In this document: one piece after another, positions 1 through 12,206 of the stretch
Layout: each line of letters begins with the position of its first letter
Position numbering within the stretch: the first letter of the stretch is position 1
Assembly (NCBI GenBank): GCA_947561395.2
Contig: OX387191.1
Coordinates: 35,543,439-35,607,438, forward strand
Reading direction: 5' to 3'
Source: Buxus sempervirens
Lineage: Eukaryota > Streptophyta > Magnoliopsida > Buxales > Buxaceae
Length of the DNA: 64,000 nt
Notes under the pieces: generated by a model
What the model was told of the DNA's origin: nothing
Database searches by the model: none
The model's input: the letters and a program-made list of their open reading frames with translations, nothing else
Program-made: the position numbers and the translations under genes

Positions 1-897
1 GAGAAAGGGTTCTCAGGTGCTTGAAATGGAAAGGAGATTCTCCACTTCTGGTTCAGCAACAAGATCAACCAATTCAAGAATCAGAGGTTGAAATGGGACT
101 CGAAAGGCCTCTTGCTATGGGTCATACGACCAAACCATGATGCATACCCACTCAGCAAACATACATGACATAAATGAGGCAAAATGGAGCATCAAAATCA
201 TGCTGCAAAAATAGAGGTGTATGTGCTTCACTCAAGTGTGCATGAAGGAGCTAGAAATCAAACTCTAAACAACTACCATGGAATACTACAAACTAGGAAC
301 TTGTGTGTGCTACATGGAGTATCTCCTAGAGCTTAAAAGCATGCTAAGAAAGCTTAAATCAAAACATACAGGTAATGGTACAGAACAACAAACAATCACT
401 CATGTTTTTACACACCTATTCAAGCTAGCATAGCCATGAAATCAAAACACATCAACCTACAAAACTTTAACTTACACCAAGAGAATAAAGTGAACTAACT
501 AAAGAAAGAAAGTAGGGAAAATTAGAGGTACAATGATCTAGATTTGAGGGAGAGAAATACATAAAGAATCACAATAATGAAATAACCTTAAATGGTCTCA
601 AGAGACCTCAAGGACTCCACTCTCTCTCTCTCCCTTGTACGAACTCCATGGCATACCTCACCTCATGCAACCTCCTCTTAATCATGGACATAATCATAAT
701 AGGAGAAGAAAAGAGAGAAGGGAGATAAGGATTATGAAGTTCAAAACATGTTCTTTATTCATTTAGAATCATATATGTTGTATTAAAACAAGAAAGAAGA
801 TTTACCTTGATGGAGAAAAAGGCTTTGAAGGTGCTTAGAGCTTCCTTGGAGGCTTTGGCAGCAAGTGGAACGGCTCCTTTCTTCCCTCTTCACAAGG
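1..897 (-). mobile_element. E-family LTR, first part (runs in from the left edge)
   Basis: Left part of a long LTR of the family here called E. It is recognised by resemblance to the other E copies at 11135-14652, 21845-28836 and 24539-28000. All share an A-rich central part and a stretch near 800-890 in which 'ttaccttgatgg...gagcttccttgg' parallels the E copies near 13800, 24080 and 26730. No coding sequence is visible. It is interrupted by an A-family solo LTR at 898 and resumes at 3266. The minus orientation is inferred from the other copies, where the TATA box reads on the minus strand. The start is outside the window. It is a fossil with no coding capacity of its own. Confidence 0.6.
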
Positions 898-1506
898 TTT
901 AATGCCCCGGATCCGAGTCACATGAAAACCCGTAACTCGTATCCAGAGGTTAATATAAATAACAGGATCGCACTACCAAAGTAAGGAAAACATGAATTAA
1001 ATAATGCTATGTAACAGAGTGCGCTAAAATAATCCCAAAGTAAAACTCACATGACCCAATTTCACTACCCGCAATTACCGGCTCTCCATACGTATATGAA
1101 AAACAAACGGAAATAAAAGAGAGATACGAATATCTCAGCGAGTAGCACATGCATGCAGCAATACACATCTTCTAGTTGTAAATTTATGATTGAATAATCA
1201 CACGAGAAAACAAGAATAACCCGGTGAAATCTGCGTAAACCCTTTTAAAATTTGTTTGACCCAAGGGTCTAGGAAGCAATTTTAAACTATACGAAATTTA
1301 CATCGGTAATTCCTTCGTCAACAAAACTCCGATCAGTTCCAGAAACTATATCATTATAACCATGCTCCAAGAAAGACAAATTCCACTATTTATTCCATAG
1401 TATTTAAAACAGACAAATGAATAATAAATCCACATGGTCAATGTCATACAAATATTTGATTGGTTAATCAACATGCCAGAGCGACCTCCACACCTCCATG
1501 TACACA

Positions 1507-1630
1507 GTTCCGGCCTACTCAGGGTTTCAGATACTCTGAAATGACGGCCTATTCAGGGTTTCGTCATCCAATGCCGGCCTACTCAGGGTTTCAACATTGA
1601 CAACCAGGCCTACTCAGGGTTTCTGGTTGC
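1507..1630. repeat. Four short direct repeats inside the A-family LTR
   Basis: Four copies of a core reading CCTACTCAGGGTTTC (one with CCTATTCAGG) are spaced about 30 bp apart. They lie 1.63-1.75 kb from the LTR start. The A copy at 8312-10794 has a different short repeat (core CCATGAGGGC) in the comparable part of its LTR (9650-10040). Confidence 0.8.
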
Positions 1631-2227
1631 TTTACACCAGTCGTGGCAACACTCCATGGCCATGCCGTTACTCCAATAAAATAAAAGCATCCCATTACTA
1701 AGCTTAGACTCTGGATCCAGGACAAGCTAAACCAAAATAGTAAAACATCGTATAATCTCAATTCCAACATCAAAGTAAAACCATTCATTCCACATCATGT
1801 ATAACTCATCACAGTTCATCATCTGTACCTCTGGACCAAGCAGTATCTCAAATACTTTCAGTATTTTCTCATTTCCACAACCCATGCCATTCGAATACAA
1901 AACGTAGTTATTTATACCAAGACAATACATTCAGAATTTTCCAAACAAATGAAACCAGAAGTCAATAATTTCTCAATCAAAACTGTGTATAAATTCAAAG
2001 ATAAAACAACTAGGAACTCCTATTGTTTTGGTATCCAGCACAACACATACAATTAACCTAAGCTCAAACTTAGAAACCTTTAAGAATTTGCCACTAGAAT
2101 TTCCTCTAGGAATTTAATAAGTAATGCAGGTTCTAAGGTTCCCAAACAAGTGATTGGTTAAGTGGTATAATCCTCAAGTCATCAAAATACTCTTGGTTCA
2201 GTCGAAAATCAAATTCGGCAAGTATAA

Positions 2228-2480
2228 TTGGGTATGCGCTCACTTCCTTAAGTGAGCGCCAGGTGAGTGCCAGTCGGCGGATAGGAAACAGGCTAAAATC
2301 GACTATGCGCTCACTCGACGCTAAGTGAGCGCGAGCTGAGCGAGAGAAGGGCGTAGGATAGGCGCGAGACATCTAAGTGAGCGCGAGCTGAGCGCCAAGT
2401 GGGCGCGAGCTCGGCGCCAGGTCAATTTTTCTATGCGCCTACTTCCCGAAGTGGGCGCAAGTGGGCGCCAAGTGGGCGGA
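2228..2480. repeat. GC-rich hairpin cluster in the A-family LTR
   Basis: Repeated GTGAGCGC-type words include three inverted repeats. They are GCGCTCACTT/AAGTGAGCGC at 2236-2259 (4-base loop), GCGCTCACT/AGTGAGCGC at 2307-2332, and GCGCCTACTT/AAGTGGGCGC at 2435-2458 (one wobble-type mismatch). The cluster lies downstream of the LTR TATA box, so it would be transcribed in the LTR's own orientation. Confidence 0.8.
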
Positions 2481-3260
2481 TACCCACTGCGATTTTCAAG
2501 TCTCTGTTATTTCGAGATCTCCATGTCTGGCTGATTTGTTTCGGTCTGTAATTGTTCCAATACACTCCCAATGTTCCCAGAATACTTCCCAACCAGTTTT
2601 GGATTTAATCTAAACACCTTTAATTTCAAGTTGAATTTCAATCTCACGTTCGGACTCATGGTATTCCAGAAAACCCAGAAACTTACAATACAACCATGCA
2701 ATTCAAAATACATCACGAATAAACTAAAACCTCAGTTGTAAATCAGTGCTACTCACCGTATTGAAGACCTTCTTCAAGCTTCCGGCCATCCTTGATGGAT
2801 TTCATCTTGAGACCTAAGTTGCTTTGGCCGCCGCCCTAATTTTTCTCCAGAGCAGCAACCTTTCCCCAAATCCCCGAAAATTTTATATCAGTTACCTATT
2901 TATAGGCACCGCGAGGGTTTAACCTAATTCACCCCTTACCCTCGGAATCCCCCTTTCTACCCCTCATTAAGGTAAGGCTTTCCCGGGTTTTACGTATTGA
3001 CTAATTTTGTTTGACTTACTGCCGTATTTTAAGTTCGAATATGACTTACATATTAATATTCCACCTCATTCTCTTTGACAACTAATGACCACCAATTTCT
3101 AGCAAAAATAAATTTGATTTAACTTGTCCATAAATCCATATGTTCATAATCTTGCATATATTTTTATTTTTATCTACTATTATTATTTGTTTATTTTTAT
3201 TACTGTTATTGTTAATTTATTTTATTTTATTTTTTTTCTACTCAAAACTGGGGTTTTACA

Positions 3261-4198
3261 CAAGGGGTCATTGGTGTTAGTCTTGAGTAGGATCAAGAGA
3301 AGGAGAGGGTTGATGAAATCATTGAAGGATTGGATGGTGATTGGGAGATGTCCTTGGGCTCAGAAGTGAAGAACAAGGATTTTCGGAGGTTGGAGTTGTT
3401 GAGAAGGAGATAAATCAACCTAAAATGACCAACCCCCTTCATAGTGCACGGATTTTCATTTTATAGTGCACAGATAAAAACCGTATAATTCATATGGTTA
3501 GGTTATGACCGTATGATTCATACAATTGTCCTTGGGTCTTTTCACCATTAAATGCACAGACAACCATTGATGCATGCAGTGCATTGATCAGTGTGCTAAA
3601 GGCAACCGTAGATACAGTATGATTACTTTTAGTCCCATCAATCAGTGTCGCATGTTGTGATTCGCTGCATGAATGGTACGCCAAAAACGTGACTTCGAAG
3701 TAACCGTATAATTCATACGGTTGCCTTTTTCTCTCTTGGCTGGCTTGAGTTGACGGCTAAGGTGACTCAGCCGCTCACTCTGGACTAATCCAGATTTTCC
3801 GTCTTTTTTTTTAAATTTTTTTTATCTTAATTAATTTAATTAATATATTTTAAGCTTTTGTTGATATGTCCTTTGTTATGTCTTTTCCCTGTTTTTAGCA
3901 CTTAAATTTGCCATTTGTTAGGTGAGGCCCGCACACTTGCCATTTGTCAGGTCTTCTTGCATTTAATTACCATTTTTCCCTTGGGGTTATTTTGCTCACA
4001 TCTTCTTCATCCAGACTCTGATTCGTGCAAACTTAATTGCATTGAAACTGTGTCAGGATTCTATATACATTGGAATAGGGTATGGCAATCAATTTGGGTT
4101 GAGGCAGAAAGTCACCTTTTGCTCCTTAGAGTTTTGACTTGTCTTTTAGGGTTTTGCTTTTTGGCTTTTTAAAGGGGTGCAAAAATGAGGTGCTTACA
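3261..4198 (-). mobile_element. E-family LTR, second part, ending GGTGCTTACA
   Basis: Continuation of the E-family LTR after the A solo LTR; 3261-3265 is the duplicated CAAGG. It ends GCAAAAATGAGGTGCTTACA at 4198. The same terminus closes the E copy at 28000, and a one-base variant closes the copy at 28836. On the minus strand the LTR therefore starts TGTAAGCACC. The next bases (GTGTC, 4199-4203) are gag of element G and are the likely TSD, whose other copy is beyond the left edge. Short dyads based on AACCGTAT/ATACGGTT lie at 3479-3499 and 3702-3722. About 930 bp without coding sequence. Confidence 0.8.
3479..3722. promoter_or_regulatory. Dyad cluster, AACCGTAT/ATACGGTT type
   Basis: A perfect 8-bp inverted repeat with a 5-base loop lies at 3702-3722. 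A copy with one wobble-type mismatch lies at 3479-3499, and a looser copy near 3507-3530. These sit in the LTR start region on the minus strand, like the dyads in other LTRs of the window. A regulatory role is inferred only from position and preserved pairing. Confidence 0.55.
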
Positions 4199-4286
4199 GT
4201 GTCTCTATAATTTTGGTAAGATTTACCACCTGGTCTTGCAACTGTTTGAAATCATGTAAAGAAATTGATGGCTCAGAGGAATTCAT
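4199..4286 (-). pseudogene. Start of gag of element G (Tat-like), cut by the E LTR
   Basis: A minus-strand frame starting with ATG at 4284-4286 encodes MNSSEPSIS and then FKQLQDQVVNLTKIIETL. This parallels the gag starts of elements B and D (MNTEENQAQ, then FAQLQEQVAGLAKMLGDLL) and of C (LLQEQVARLARMLENLL). It is the short N-terminal coiled-coil-like segment of a Tat-type Gag. Only about 29 codons remain before the E-family LTR boundary at 4198; the rest would lie beyond the left edge. The leader array ends about 150 bp upstream of the ATG, the same arrangement as in B, C and D. Fossil. Confidence 0.65.
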
Positions 4287-4439
4287 TTTTCTCAATCTCA
4301 GCAAGTATGTGCTGTGAATATGCGCTCCTTTACTTGTTTCTTGTATCAAAATTAGTAAATATGATTCCACAAGTAAATGAATTCTGACAAATAACATGAA
4401 AAGACATGCAAATGATGTGTGCGTGTGATAGAAAGATAT

Positions 4440-5290
4440 GAGAGATTGGCATGATCTGCGCCTCATAACCACTGAGTGGCAATAGCGCGCGAGATCTGAA
4501 ATATTGTTGGGATCTACGCCTCATAACCACTGAGGGTGGCGATAGCTAGATTTGAAAGATTGCTAGGACCTACACCTCATAACCGCTGAGGTGGTGACTG
4601 CGAGATCTGAAAAATTGATGGGATCTTCGCCTCATAACCACTGAAGGTGGCGACTGTGAGATATAAAAAATTGATGGGATTTACGCCTCATAACCACTAA
4701 AGGAGGCGAATGTGAGATCTGAGATTGATGAGATCTATGCCTCATAACACTGAAGGTGGCGATTGTGAGATTTGAGATTGATGAGTTCTGCTCCTCATAA
4801 CCACTAAGGCGGCAATTGCAAGATCTAAGATTGATGAGATCTACGGCTCAAAACCACTGAGGTGGCGACTGCGAGATCTGAGATTAATGACATCGACACT
4901 TTATAACCACTGAAGGTGGAAATTGCGAGATTTGAGATTGATGCGATCTACGCCTCATAACCAATGAAAATGGTGACTGCGAGATCTGAGATTGATGAGA
5001 TCTACGCCTCATAACCACCAAAAATGGCGACTGCGAGATATGAAATTGATGAGATCTACGTCTCATAACCACTGAGGTGGCAATTGTGAGATCTAAGACT
5101 GATGAGATCTACGCATCTGTGGCGACTACGAGATCTAAAATTGATGGGATCTACGCCTCATCACCACTAAGGTGGCGACTGCGAGATCTAAGATTGATGA
5201 GATCTATGCCTCATAACCACTGAAGTTGGTGACTACGGGATCTGAGATTGATGAGATCTACGCCTCATAACCACTGAAGTTGAAAATGAA
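4440..5290 (-). repeat. Leader tandem array of element G (about 53-bp unit, about 16 copies)
   Basis: Diverged tandem copies of a unit containing GATCTACGCCTCATAACCAC, then TGAGGTGGCGACTGCGAG and ATCTGAGATTGATG. Many units hold the small inverted repeats CCAC(TGAG)GTGG and GAGATCT...AGATC. The array lies between the primer site (6861-6877) and gag (4286) of element G, immediately upstream of gag on the minus strand. Short open frames across it are by-products of the repeat. Confidence 0.85.
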
Positions 5291-6860
5291 ATGAATAAAG
5301 ATTATCCTCATAGAATCAAATGACAGGCTATCTCGTGGACTTGGCATCCATAAAGTGGATTATGTTTAATGAGCCTACCTAAAGGACTGCGCTTGACATG
5401 GCTCAACAAATGGACTATATCTAGTGGGTAAACTCAAAGAGTGAACTTGACCTGGTATAACCAATGGATTTGTTTTTTGGATTAGTCGAACTTGTGGACT
5501 GGTTGACAAACCTAACAAAATGATCTGAATTTGATGGGCCCAACTTGTGGAACAACTTCGATAGGATCTAGCCAATGAACTTGGTTTGATTGGTCTTACT
5601 CATGGACCAAGCTTCGAAATGATCCAATCAGGATTCGGTCTAATGGGTTCAATTCATGAGTTAGATTGATATGGTCTAACCAATGGCTTAGTTTTATGGG
5701 TCCAAACTTGAAGGACTGGGTCTAATGAGTTGATCAAATACACTTGGTCAAAGACAACCCAATAAATGAAAAGGGTCTGATGGGTCCAATCAGACTTGTG
5801 CACTAGTTTAATGAGTTTGGATTTAACTTCAAGTGTAGAAGTGTAAAAGAACATGAGCCCATTGGATGGACTCATCATAACATGGGCTTGTATTGGATCG
5901 GACATGTTCCCATCAAGTAGACTCATCAAAACATGGGTTTGGATTGGATCAAACATGGGCCCATTGGGTAAACTCATCATGACATGGGCTTAGGCCTTGA
6001 ACCCTTGTCTTGAATGGGCGACCTAAGCTAGTTCATGTGTGAACACAAATAATAAGTATAATTACAAGTGCATAGACTTTGGTTTTAGGACAAAGTGGAA
6101 TGACACAATACTTGGGCTTGGGTCTTGAACCCTTAGCCTTGAGTGGACATGGACCTCTGGGTCGTGAACCCTTAGGTAGGTAAAACTTGGGTAGGCATGG
6201 GCCTTGATGTTGGGTCCAAGGGGTGGACTCACTAAACTAGGTCTGGGTCCTGAACCTTTAGCTTTGAGTGGACACGGACCTTGGTTTTGGGTCCAAATGG
6301 TGGACTCACTGACCTGGGTTTGGGCTCTGAACCCTTGGATAGGTAGAACTCAGGTAGGCATGCATGGGCCTTGATTTTGGTTCCTAGGGTTGGACCCTAT
6401 GACTTGGGTTTCGATCTTAAACCTTTAATCTAGTGACACTTGTTTGAATCTTGTATATGAGAATAAGTGTCTTAAATATTCCCTTCTTCTAGGTGTGATT
6501 TCAGTAGGTGGTTCAAAAGGTTCCCTAACTTTCACCTGAGAGTTAACGCGAGCAACTTTTTGAAGTGGCTGATATTATCCCCGCTTTCCAAGGTATCGAA
6601 CTTGATGCATTGAACATACCCGCACCCGAATTTGAATTTTAGGATCAGATGGCTCAAGTGGTTCAACCGTTAATTAAAAAAAAAATTAAAGAATATAAAC
6701 AAGTTAATTTACAAGATAATGAACCAATTAAAAAATTAATTTACAAGGCAATGAACAAATAAAGTTAAACAATCAAGATAATGAACCAATAAAATTAAAT
6801 AATTAAAAATTATTAATTTACAAAAATGGGTGAAATTTGGTTTAGGCTTGAACCCACAAC
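5291..6860 (-). other. Leader of element G, non-coding, with two diverged repeat patches
   Basis: No supported gene. 5340-6000 holds loosely repeated words such as CATGGGCTTG and ACTCATCA. 6110-6420 holds repeated GGTCTTGAACCCTTAG-type words. 6581-6600 carries, on the minus strand, a match to a leader core seen in elements B, C and D (TCGATAC...GGAAAGCG). 6680-6830 is A+T-rich. Confidence 0.6.
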
Positions 6861-6877
6861 TCCCCATGGAGTCGCCA
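6861..6877 (-). promoter_or_regulatory. Primer-binding site of element G (tRNA-Arg type)
   Basis: On the minus strand this reads TGGCGACTCCATGGGGA. It corresponds to TGGCGACTCCGCTGGGGA in element D and to the tRNA-Arg-type site reported for Ogre/Tat elements. It begins two bases inside the LTR boundary, as in B, C and D. Confidence 0.7.
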
Positions 6878-6879
6878 AC

Positions 6880-8311
6880 TAGGAGACCATGGCGCTCGGG
6901 TCAGTTGGACCACCGAACCGTTTTGGTTTCAAAGTCACCATTATCCATCGGGTCAGGGTGTGGATAATCACCCATTATAAAAAATAAAACCGGTCTTGCC
7001 AGAGATTAGGTTAGGAGGTTCAGTTAAGTGATTGGGAAGGTGTCAGGCACCCAACCACTTCCAGTTTAGTGAACCAGTTACCCCTTTTCAAATTTCACCC
7101 TTAAAAATTTTAATTTTACAAAAGCCTAAATTTCCTTAAAAAAATTATTTTGAATTAAATTGAACATAAAAATGTGGGATTATTGGGTTTGACTTGTTGG
7201 ATGGCATACCATGGATCATTGACCCAATCCCTGTCCAAAAACATTTTGTTTATTTTTTATTTTTTTAGAAATTCTAAAAGATAAAATTGAAACCTTTTTT
7301 TTATTCTACAAAACCAAATAAAAACTAAAATCTTTATTTTTCTTTTTAAGAAAAACGACAACCCAAAAAAAAAGAAAAACTCATTTTTTTAATGAAAAAT
7401 ATGAGTGAAATGTTTAAATCAATGACTTAAAAAAAACAAGGATTCTCTTTGAAGATTTACTGCTTGTCCAAGCAATTAACTACTGTTATGAAGAAACAGT
7501 AATCTCAAATAGCAAAGGACAAATAAACATCATGTTGAAAATCCAATCGGTGAACACATTCATTCAAACCATAAAATGCAGAGATTTTATAGATTTAGAT
7601 TGCCATTGAAACCCAAGATTCCATTCAATTCACGTTGCAACATATCAGTTTATATTCCTGTTAAAGATTAATCCATCATCAGATCTTCATCATAGAAACC
7701 TAATGGAATTGCATCCTGATCACCATAGATTAAAGAGATCAAATTCATAACAATCTATAACATCAATGACAAAAAAATTTCACTGAAACCTGATCAAACC
7801 TGTAACAATCCCATTGAATGTATCATAGGAAGTCGTCATGGAAGCCTAATTAAAACCACTAAATGACGTTGTAGAGACCTCCATGGAAATTTGATCTAGC
7901 ACTATCCCATAGAATGGCATTATAGAAAGTCTTCATGGGAACCTAGTCAAACCCATAACCATTCCATGGGATGGTGTCATGGACATCTAATCAAACTTGA
8001 AAGCATTGTCACCATGTGATATACAATAAGGATCATCAGCAATCATACATCATGCATGCAAATCTGGTTGAGGCTACAATGTGTAGATTGGTTCATGTAA
8101 TCATAGATAACATCATGCATATTGGAAACATATGATTGAAAAGTTGAAATCAACATCACTGGCACATACTTGTTACAAATAATACAAGTTTTTTGCACAA
8201 TTTTTGCCTTTCAAATTTGCGCTCTATCAATCATGCTCTTCACTTTCACCGGTGCTCAATGCGCCTTTCACTTCTTCTCCTTCTCATTCTTTTGTTTGCC
8301 CACAATGCTCA
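6880..8311 (-). mobile_element. LTR of element G, first part
   Basis: Non-coding LTR sequence of a Tat-like element on the minus strand. The inner end is at about 6880 (TAGGAGACCATGG, matching TGTGAGACATGG at the same place in B), next to the primer site. It is interrupted at 8312 by an A-family solo LTR. Both parts together give an LTR of about 1.76 kb. The terminal dinucleotide at the inner end is decayed, consistent with an old element. Confidence 0.7.
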
Positions 8312-10794
8312 TGTAATACCCTGAATTTTTCAGAATTAATTATTAATTGTTGACCTGCAATTATTGAGAGTAATTGCTAATCAGAGACTTGAATTTAATA
8401 GGTTATCATGTTGAGGAGGTAAATTCAGAATTTGGTGTCGATCCAACGGTTAGATCTTGAGTTATGAGGTAAGTGAATTATTAGTAAATATTTTAAATAT
8501 GATTGGTCAAGTATATAGAGCATGATGTAGTGGCATGTATTGGATCATGTTTTAATTAAATAAAATATAATTTACTAGATGGGTATACGTGTGACATATA
8601 GAGTTTCTAAGTTGGGAAAACTTCTAAAAAGAGAATACTTTGTTTTGGATGACTAGAGGAGAAGGAAAAACCCTACTATTGTTTTGGACGGTTGAAGGAA
8701 GAGAAGGAGAAGGCTTGATCGTGCATGTTTGTGTGGATTTTTGTGGGGTTTTGCTGTGGTGTTGAAGAGGAGATCAAAGCTTGAGGTTTTGTTGGTTCTG
8801 TTTGCAAAAAGATGCAAGTAGCAACCCTTCTCTTGGCAAAATTTGCATGATTTAATGTTTAGACGATAAATACATTGTTCTTCGGTCTTGTGATGATTTA
8901 GAAACATGTTGAAGAGGTTTAGATAGATTTGGTTGAGGTTTAAACCATGGACAAACACATCTTGTTCTTCACGTTCGGTTTTCTGTTGACCTTGGTGTTT
9001 GATGAGAAACCATGATTTGTTTGCAAGAAATTGCTATTAAACATGTTGTCATGTTTTATCACATGTTTATATTGATTTTAGAAGAATTGGAACTGCTTTG
9101 TGTTGATAGAAATAAATTTTTGAAGACTTACGAGAAAAATCAGATTTCTGAAATTTCCCCAAATTTACGAGTTTACACAAGCGCTAGACACGTTGTGCGA
9201 GCGCCCATGTTGAGTGCTAGTTATAATTTGATTTGTTTCTAGACTGCTAGACAGACCGCTTGAGTGATCTGTTGAGCGCCCTGTCAAGCGCCCAACCCAG
9301 GTTTCTAATTTTTGGGAAAAATACATAGATTTTGAATATAAAATGATTTTTGGATGAATCCAACACATGTACAAATAAGACTTGAGTGTTTAGAAATTAT
9401 TTTTTGAGGCCAAATAATTTTATGAAAATTGTATAGATTTTGGGTACGTTATACTAAAATAGCTCATGTTTTGGTTCCAAGAGGGGATTTGAAACTAAAT
9501 TATTTGTTTTGTAAATTGTTGGTTTCTACACTTGCAAAGGCATGTTTTGAAGATGTTTTAAGTTCTAGAACAATGAGAAAGTATTTTTCTACAGATTTGG
9601 GTACGTTAAGTATATTTCTCAGATTTTGATAGTTTTGTGTAATATTGTTTTTCTCCATGAAGGAGATAATTTTTCTTATTAATTTTCTCCATGATGGACT
9701 ATATCTTTGCCATGAGGGCAGTAAGCATAATTTTGTCTCCATGAGGGAGTGATTTGCCAAGAGGGCGTTATTGATATTGATAATTGGCCACAAGGGCTAT
9801 GAATTCTTCACCATGAGGGCATTGCACATATGTTGGTCATGAAGACCACCTGTTTTGACTTTATTTGTGCTATTAGCGGGCTTAGCTTACTATGGATCCA
9901 TATTTTAGTTAGTAGTGAAGTCTATCTATCTTTGTTAGGATTAAGTCTAGTTCTTTTATGCATTTCCTCCATGATGGAGAGGCATTCCATGAGGGATGAG
10001 CTGCAGCAATTCCATTTCCACCATGAGGGTGATGATACGGCCGGGTATGTTGCGGTTTGTTCTTAGACTGGATTTGTGGGACTAGGTCTTGACCTTTCAA
10101 ACTGGTCATATTTCACGAGTCTTGTGAAATCACATACACTTGTATTTGTTTTGATTCTCATGAGGAGATTACTTGCTGATTTTATTTTGAAAATAAATGT
10201 TATATGCTTATTGTTTTGGTTTGTGATTTGCCGGGTTTATTGTTGAATTGTTATACCTCATGAACTATATTTTCGGTTAGCAACATAGGACTGTTTTTAT
10301 TCATGCATGTTGCTACTTATTGGGATTTTATATCTCACCCCGTGTTTTAATGTTTTGTTTTTAGATCCTATTGGTGAAGACGATATTGATGGGGTAGAGC
10401 CACAGGGTGTTGATCATCAGGACCAAGACAATTATTTTGAACTTATATTGGAGTTTTATTTTGAGTAGTTGATTTATTCATTATTATTGTAGTAGGATTT
10501 ATTCATTATTATTGACATGATATTATTTTTATTTGAGGTTTGTTAGTGAGTTGAGAGTTAGTTGATATTCCTTGTTATCCAAACTTATTATTATTTGATT
10601 ATGGATTAGTTAATCATGTTTTTGCATTTATTTGGAGAATATCAATGGAATTTGTATTTGATAGTGTACTCTGATGTTCATTTAATTATTGTTGATTTAA
10701 TTTTTGTCTGGATATTAGTTGCTTTGGGCCCACAGAGCTAGCACTTCAGGTTTGGATTATTCATGAGGAATATATCCGGATTCGGGGCGCTACA
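8312..10794 (+). mobile_element. A-family solo LTR (2483 bp) with TSD GCTCA
   Basis: Starts TGTAATACCCTGAATTTTTC and ends CGGGGCGCTACA. It is flanked by GCTCA at 8307-8311 and 10795-10799. The first 20 bases match the minus-strand start of the A copy at 16459-18803, so this copy is the same family in plus orientation. The interior holds a GC-richer AGCGC patch at 9178-9295 and repeated CCATGAGGGC words at 9650-10040. There is no internal region and no credible coding sequence; the small open frames here are chance. It is younger than the G LTR it interrupts. Confidence 0.88.
9650..10040. repeat. Short CCATGAGGGC-type repeats in the A-family LTR
   Basis: About ten irregularly spaced copies of words such as CTCCATGA[AGT]GGA, GCCATGAGGGC and CACAAGGGC. 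They lie 1.34-1.73 kb from the LTR start. They occupy the region that holds a different repeat (CCTACTCAGGG) in the A copy at 898-3260. Confidence 0.7.
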
Positions 10795-11129
10795 GCTCAA
10801 CCGTCCATCTTCTCTCTTTTTGTTTTCAATGCCAATTCTCCAATCTCCTTGTGCCTTACGGTTCCTTCTTCTCTTGTCCCTTTTATAGAGGAGAGAACGG
10901 CCTTCTGACTTATCAGGAAGGATACTTCCTAATAAGTGAGGAAGTTGAGGTTATCTACAACTCTCGAATGCTTCCTTGTCTCTGATAAGATGAGAACACT
11001 GGTTCAATCTTTATCCTTATCTTCCACACCCTATCTAAAAAAAATCTCTTTTTTTTTTTAAGTTGGGTTTATCCGGGTTGGGTTTCGCATCGGTTCTCTT
11101 GTGGTCTGGCCCAAATTGGGGTGTCTACA
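10795..11129 (-). mobile_element. LTR of element G, outer part with promoter
   Basis: Continuation of the G LTR after the A solo LTR, ending GGGGTGTCTACA at 11129. On the minus strand the LTR starts TGTAGACACCCC, the same start as elements B, C and D. A minus-strand TATA box (TTTTATA on plus) lies at 10881-10887. Upstream of it, at 10908-10937, is a 13-bp inverted repeat with a 4-base loop and one mismatch (ACTTATCAGGAAG/CTTCCTAATAAGT). The five bases 11130-11134 (CCCTT) separate it from the next LTR. Confidence 0.75.
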
Positions 11130-12206
11130 CCCTTTGTGCGTGCGTCAGGACGACGGGCCGCACCGCGAGGTCGCGCATAAGTGCGTGCCTCATTCCGGGA
11201 AAACAAGGTTTTTGGAGTCGCCACTACCGGATGGGGTGTAGGCAGAAACCTGGATGCCTAGGTTTGTCTATTAGGTTGGTCTGCGGCTTGAGATTCTAGC
11301 TAAGGTTTCGGTTACGGTTCGGGGAAGTCCGTAGACACCCCGGTCCACCCCATCAGGTGACAGGTCCCACGGGTCTCCTTGGTTTGAGTCAACTCGGTTT
11401 TTTGATCTATTCATCCAATTCCTAATCCGATATGCACTCTTTGCTTCAAGTCTTGGGTGGGGACCACCTGAGTGGTGTGGGTCCCCTTTCATTTGGTTTT
11501 ATCTTATTTTATTTAAATGGTCTCAGTCTACTTGGGCGAGCCCCCTTGGAAGGCCCGCGATCTCCTTGGCACGTCCCCTTATTGGGCTTGGATCTAACCC
11601 TAAAAAGCCTTTGTAGGGTTTGGTGAATTTGATTGATTTTATTTAGGGTTTAAGTGAAAAGCATGGTTAAGTTTTATTTTTGGTGGGCCGGGATAATGTG
11701 TGGATCCCTTGGGTGGGCCACATAGTGGTTGCCTTGAAACTTATCTTTGTTTAGTTCTTCGAATGGTGGGCTAGGAATGGGCTTGGGGCCTACAACCTAG
11801 GCTTGGGCTTTGAGGGCCCATGACTTTTGAGATTTAAGGTTTTGGATCCCTTTTCCATGCTTGGTAAACGGGCTTTCCTTAAGAAAGAAAGCGGGGGCCC
11901 GATAGGCCCGAGCCCATGGTCACAGCCAAACCAAACTTAGTCTAACCTGCATACTACAGATTGGGCCTCCAATGGTATGGCCCACTTGCTTTGGGTTTTT
12001 TTTTATTTGATTTGGATTAAAACATGTTAAGTTGGATTGGTTGGCCCCATTGGAAGGTCCACGGTACTCAAGACCGACCCACTGGGTCCAAGGCCCATGC
12101 TGGGTCCCCGATTGACCCGGGAACCCTACTGGACTAATTGGTTCATTGAAAAGCGGGTTAAACAATGACAAGGAGGGAAGAAAATTAGTTTTTCAAGTTT
12201 TGCAGG

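Larger units (their letters stand above)
898..3260 (-). mobile_element. A-family solo LTR (2363 bp) with TSD CAAGG
   Basis: A solo LTR inserted in the E-family LTR. The 5-bp duplication CAAGG flanks it at 893-897 and 3261-3265. It ends in GGGGTTTTACA on the plus strand, so on the minus strand it starts TGTAAAACCCC. Its other end is a slightly decayed copy of the TGTAATGCCCC terminus. A minus-strand TATA box (TATTTATA on plus) lies at 2897-2904, 356 bp from the LTR start. Length and layout match the A copies at 16459-18803 (2345 bp) and 8312-10794 (2483 bp). No internal region is present, as expected after LTR-LTR recombination. The wider family is not assigned. It is younger than the E LTR around it. 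Confidence 0.88.

Noticed and set aside
4440-5290. CRISPR-like regular repeats
   Set aside because: The units are tandem without unique spacers, diverged throughout, and sit in the leader of a plant retrotransposon.
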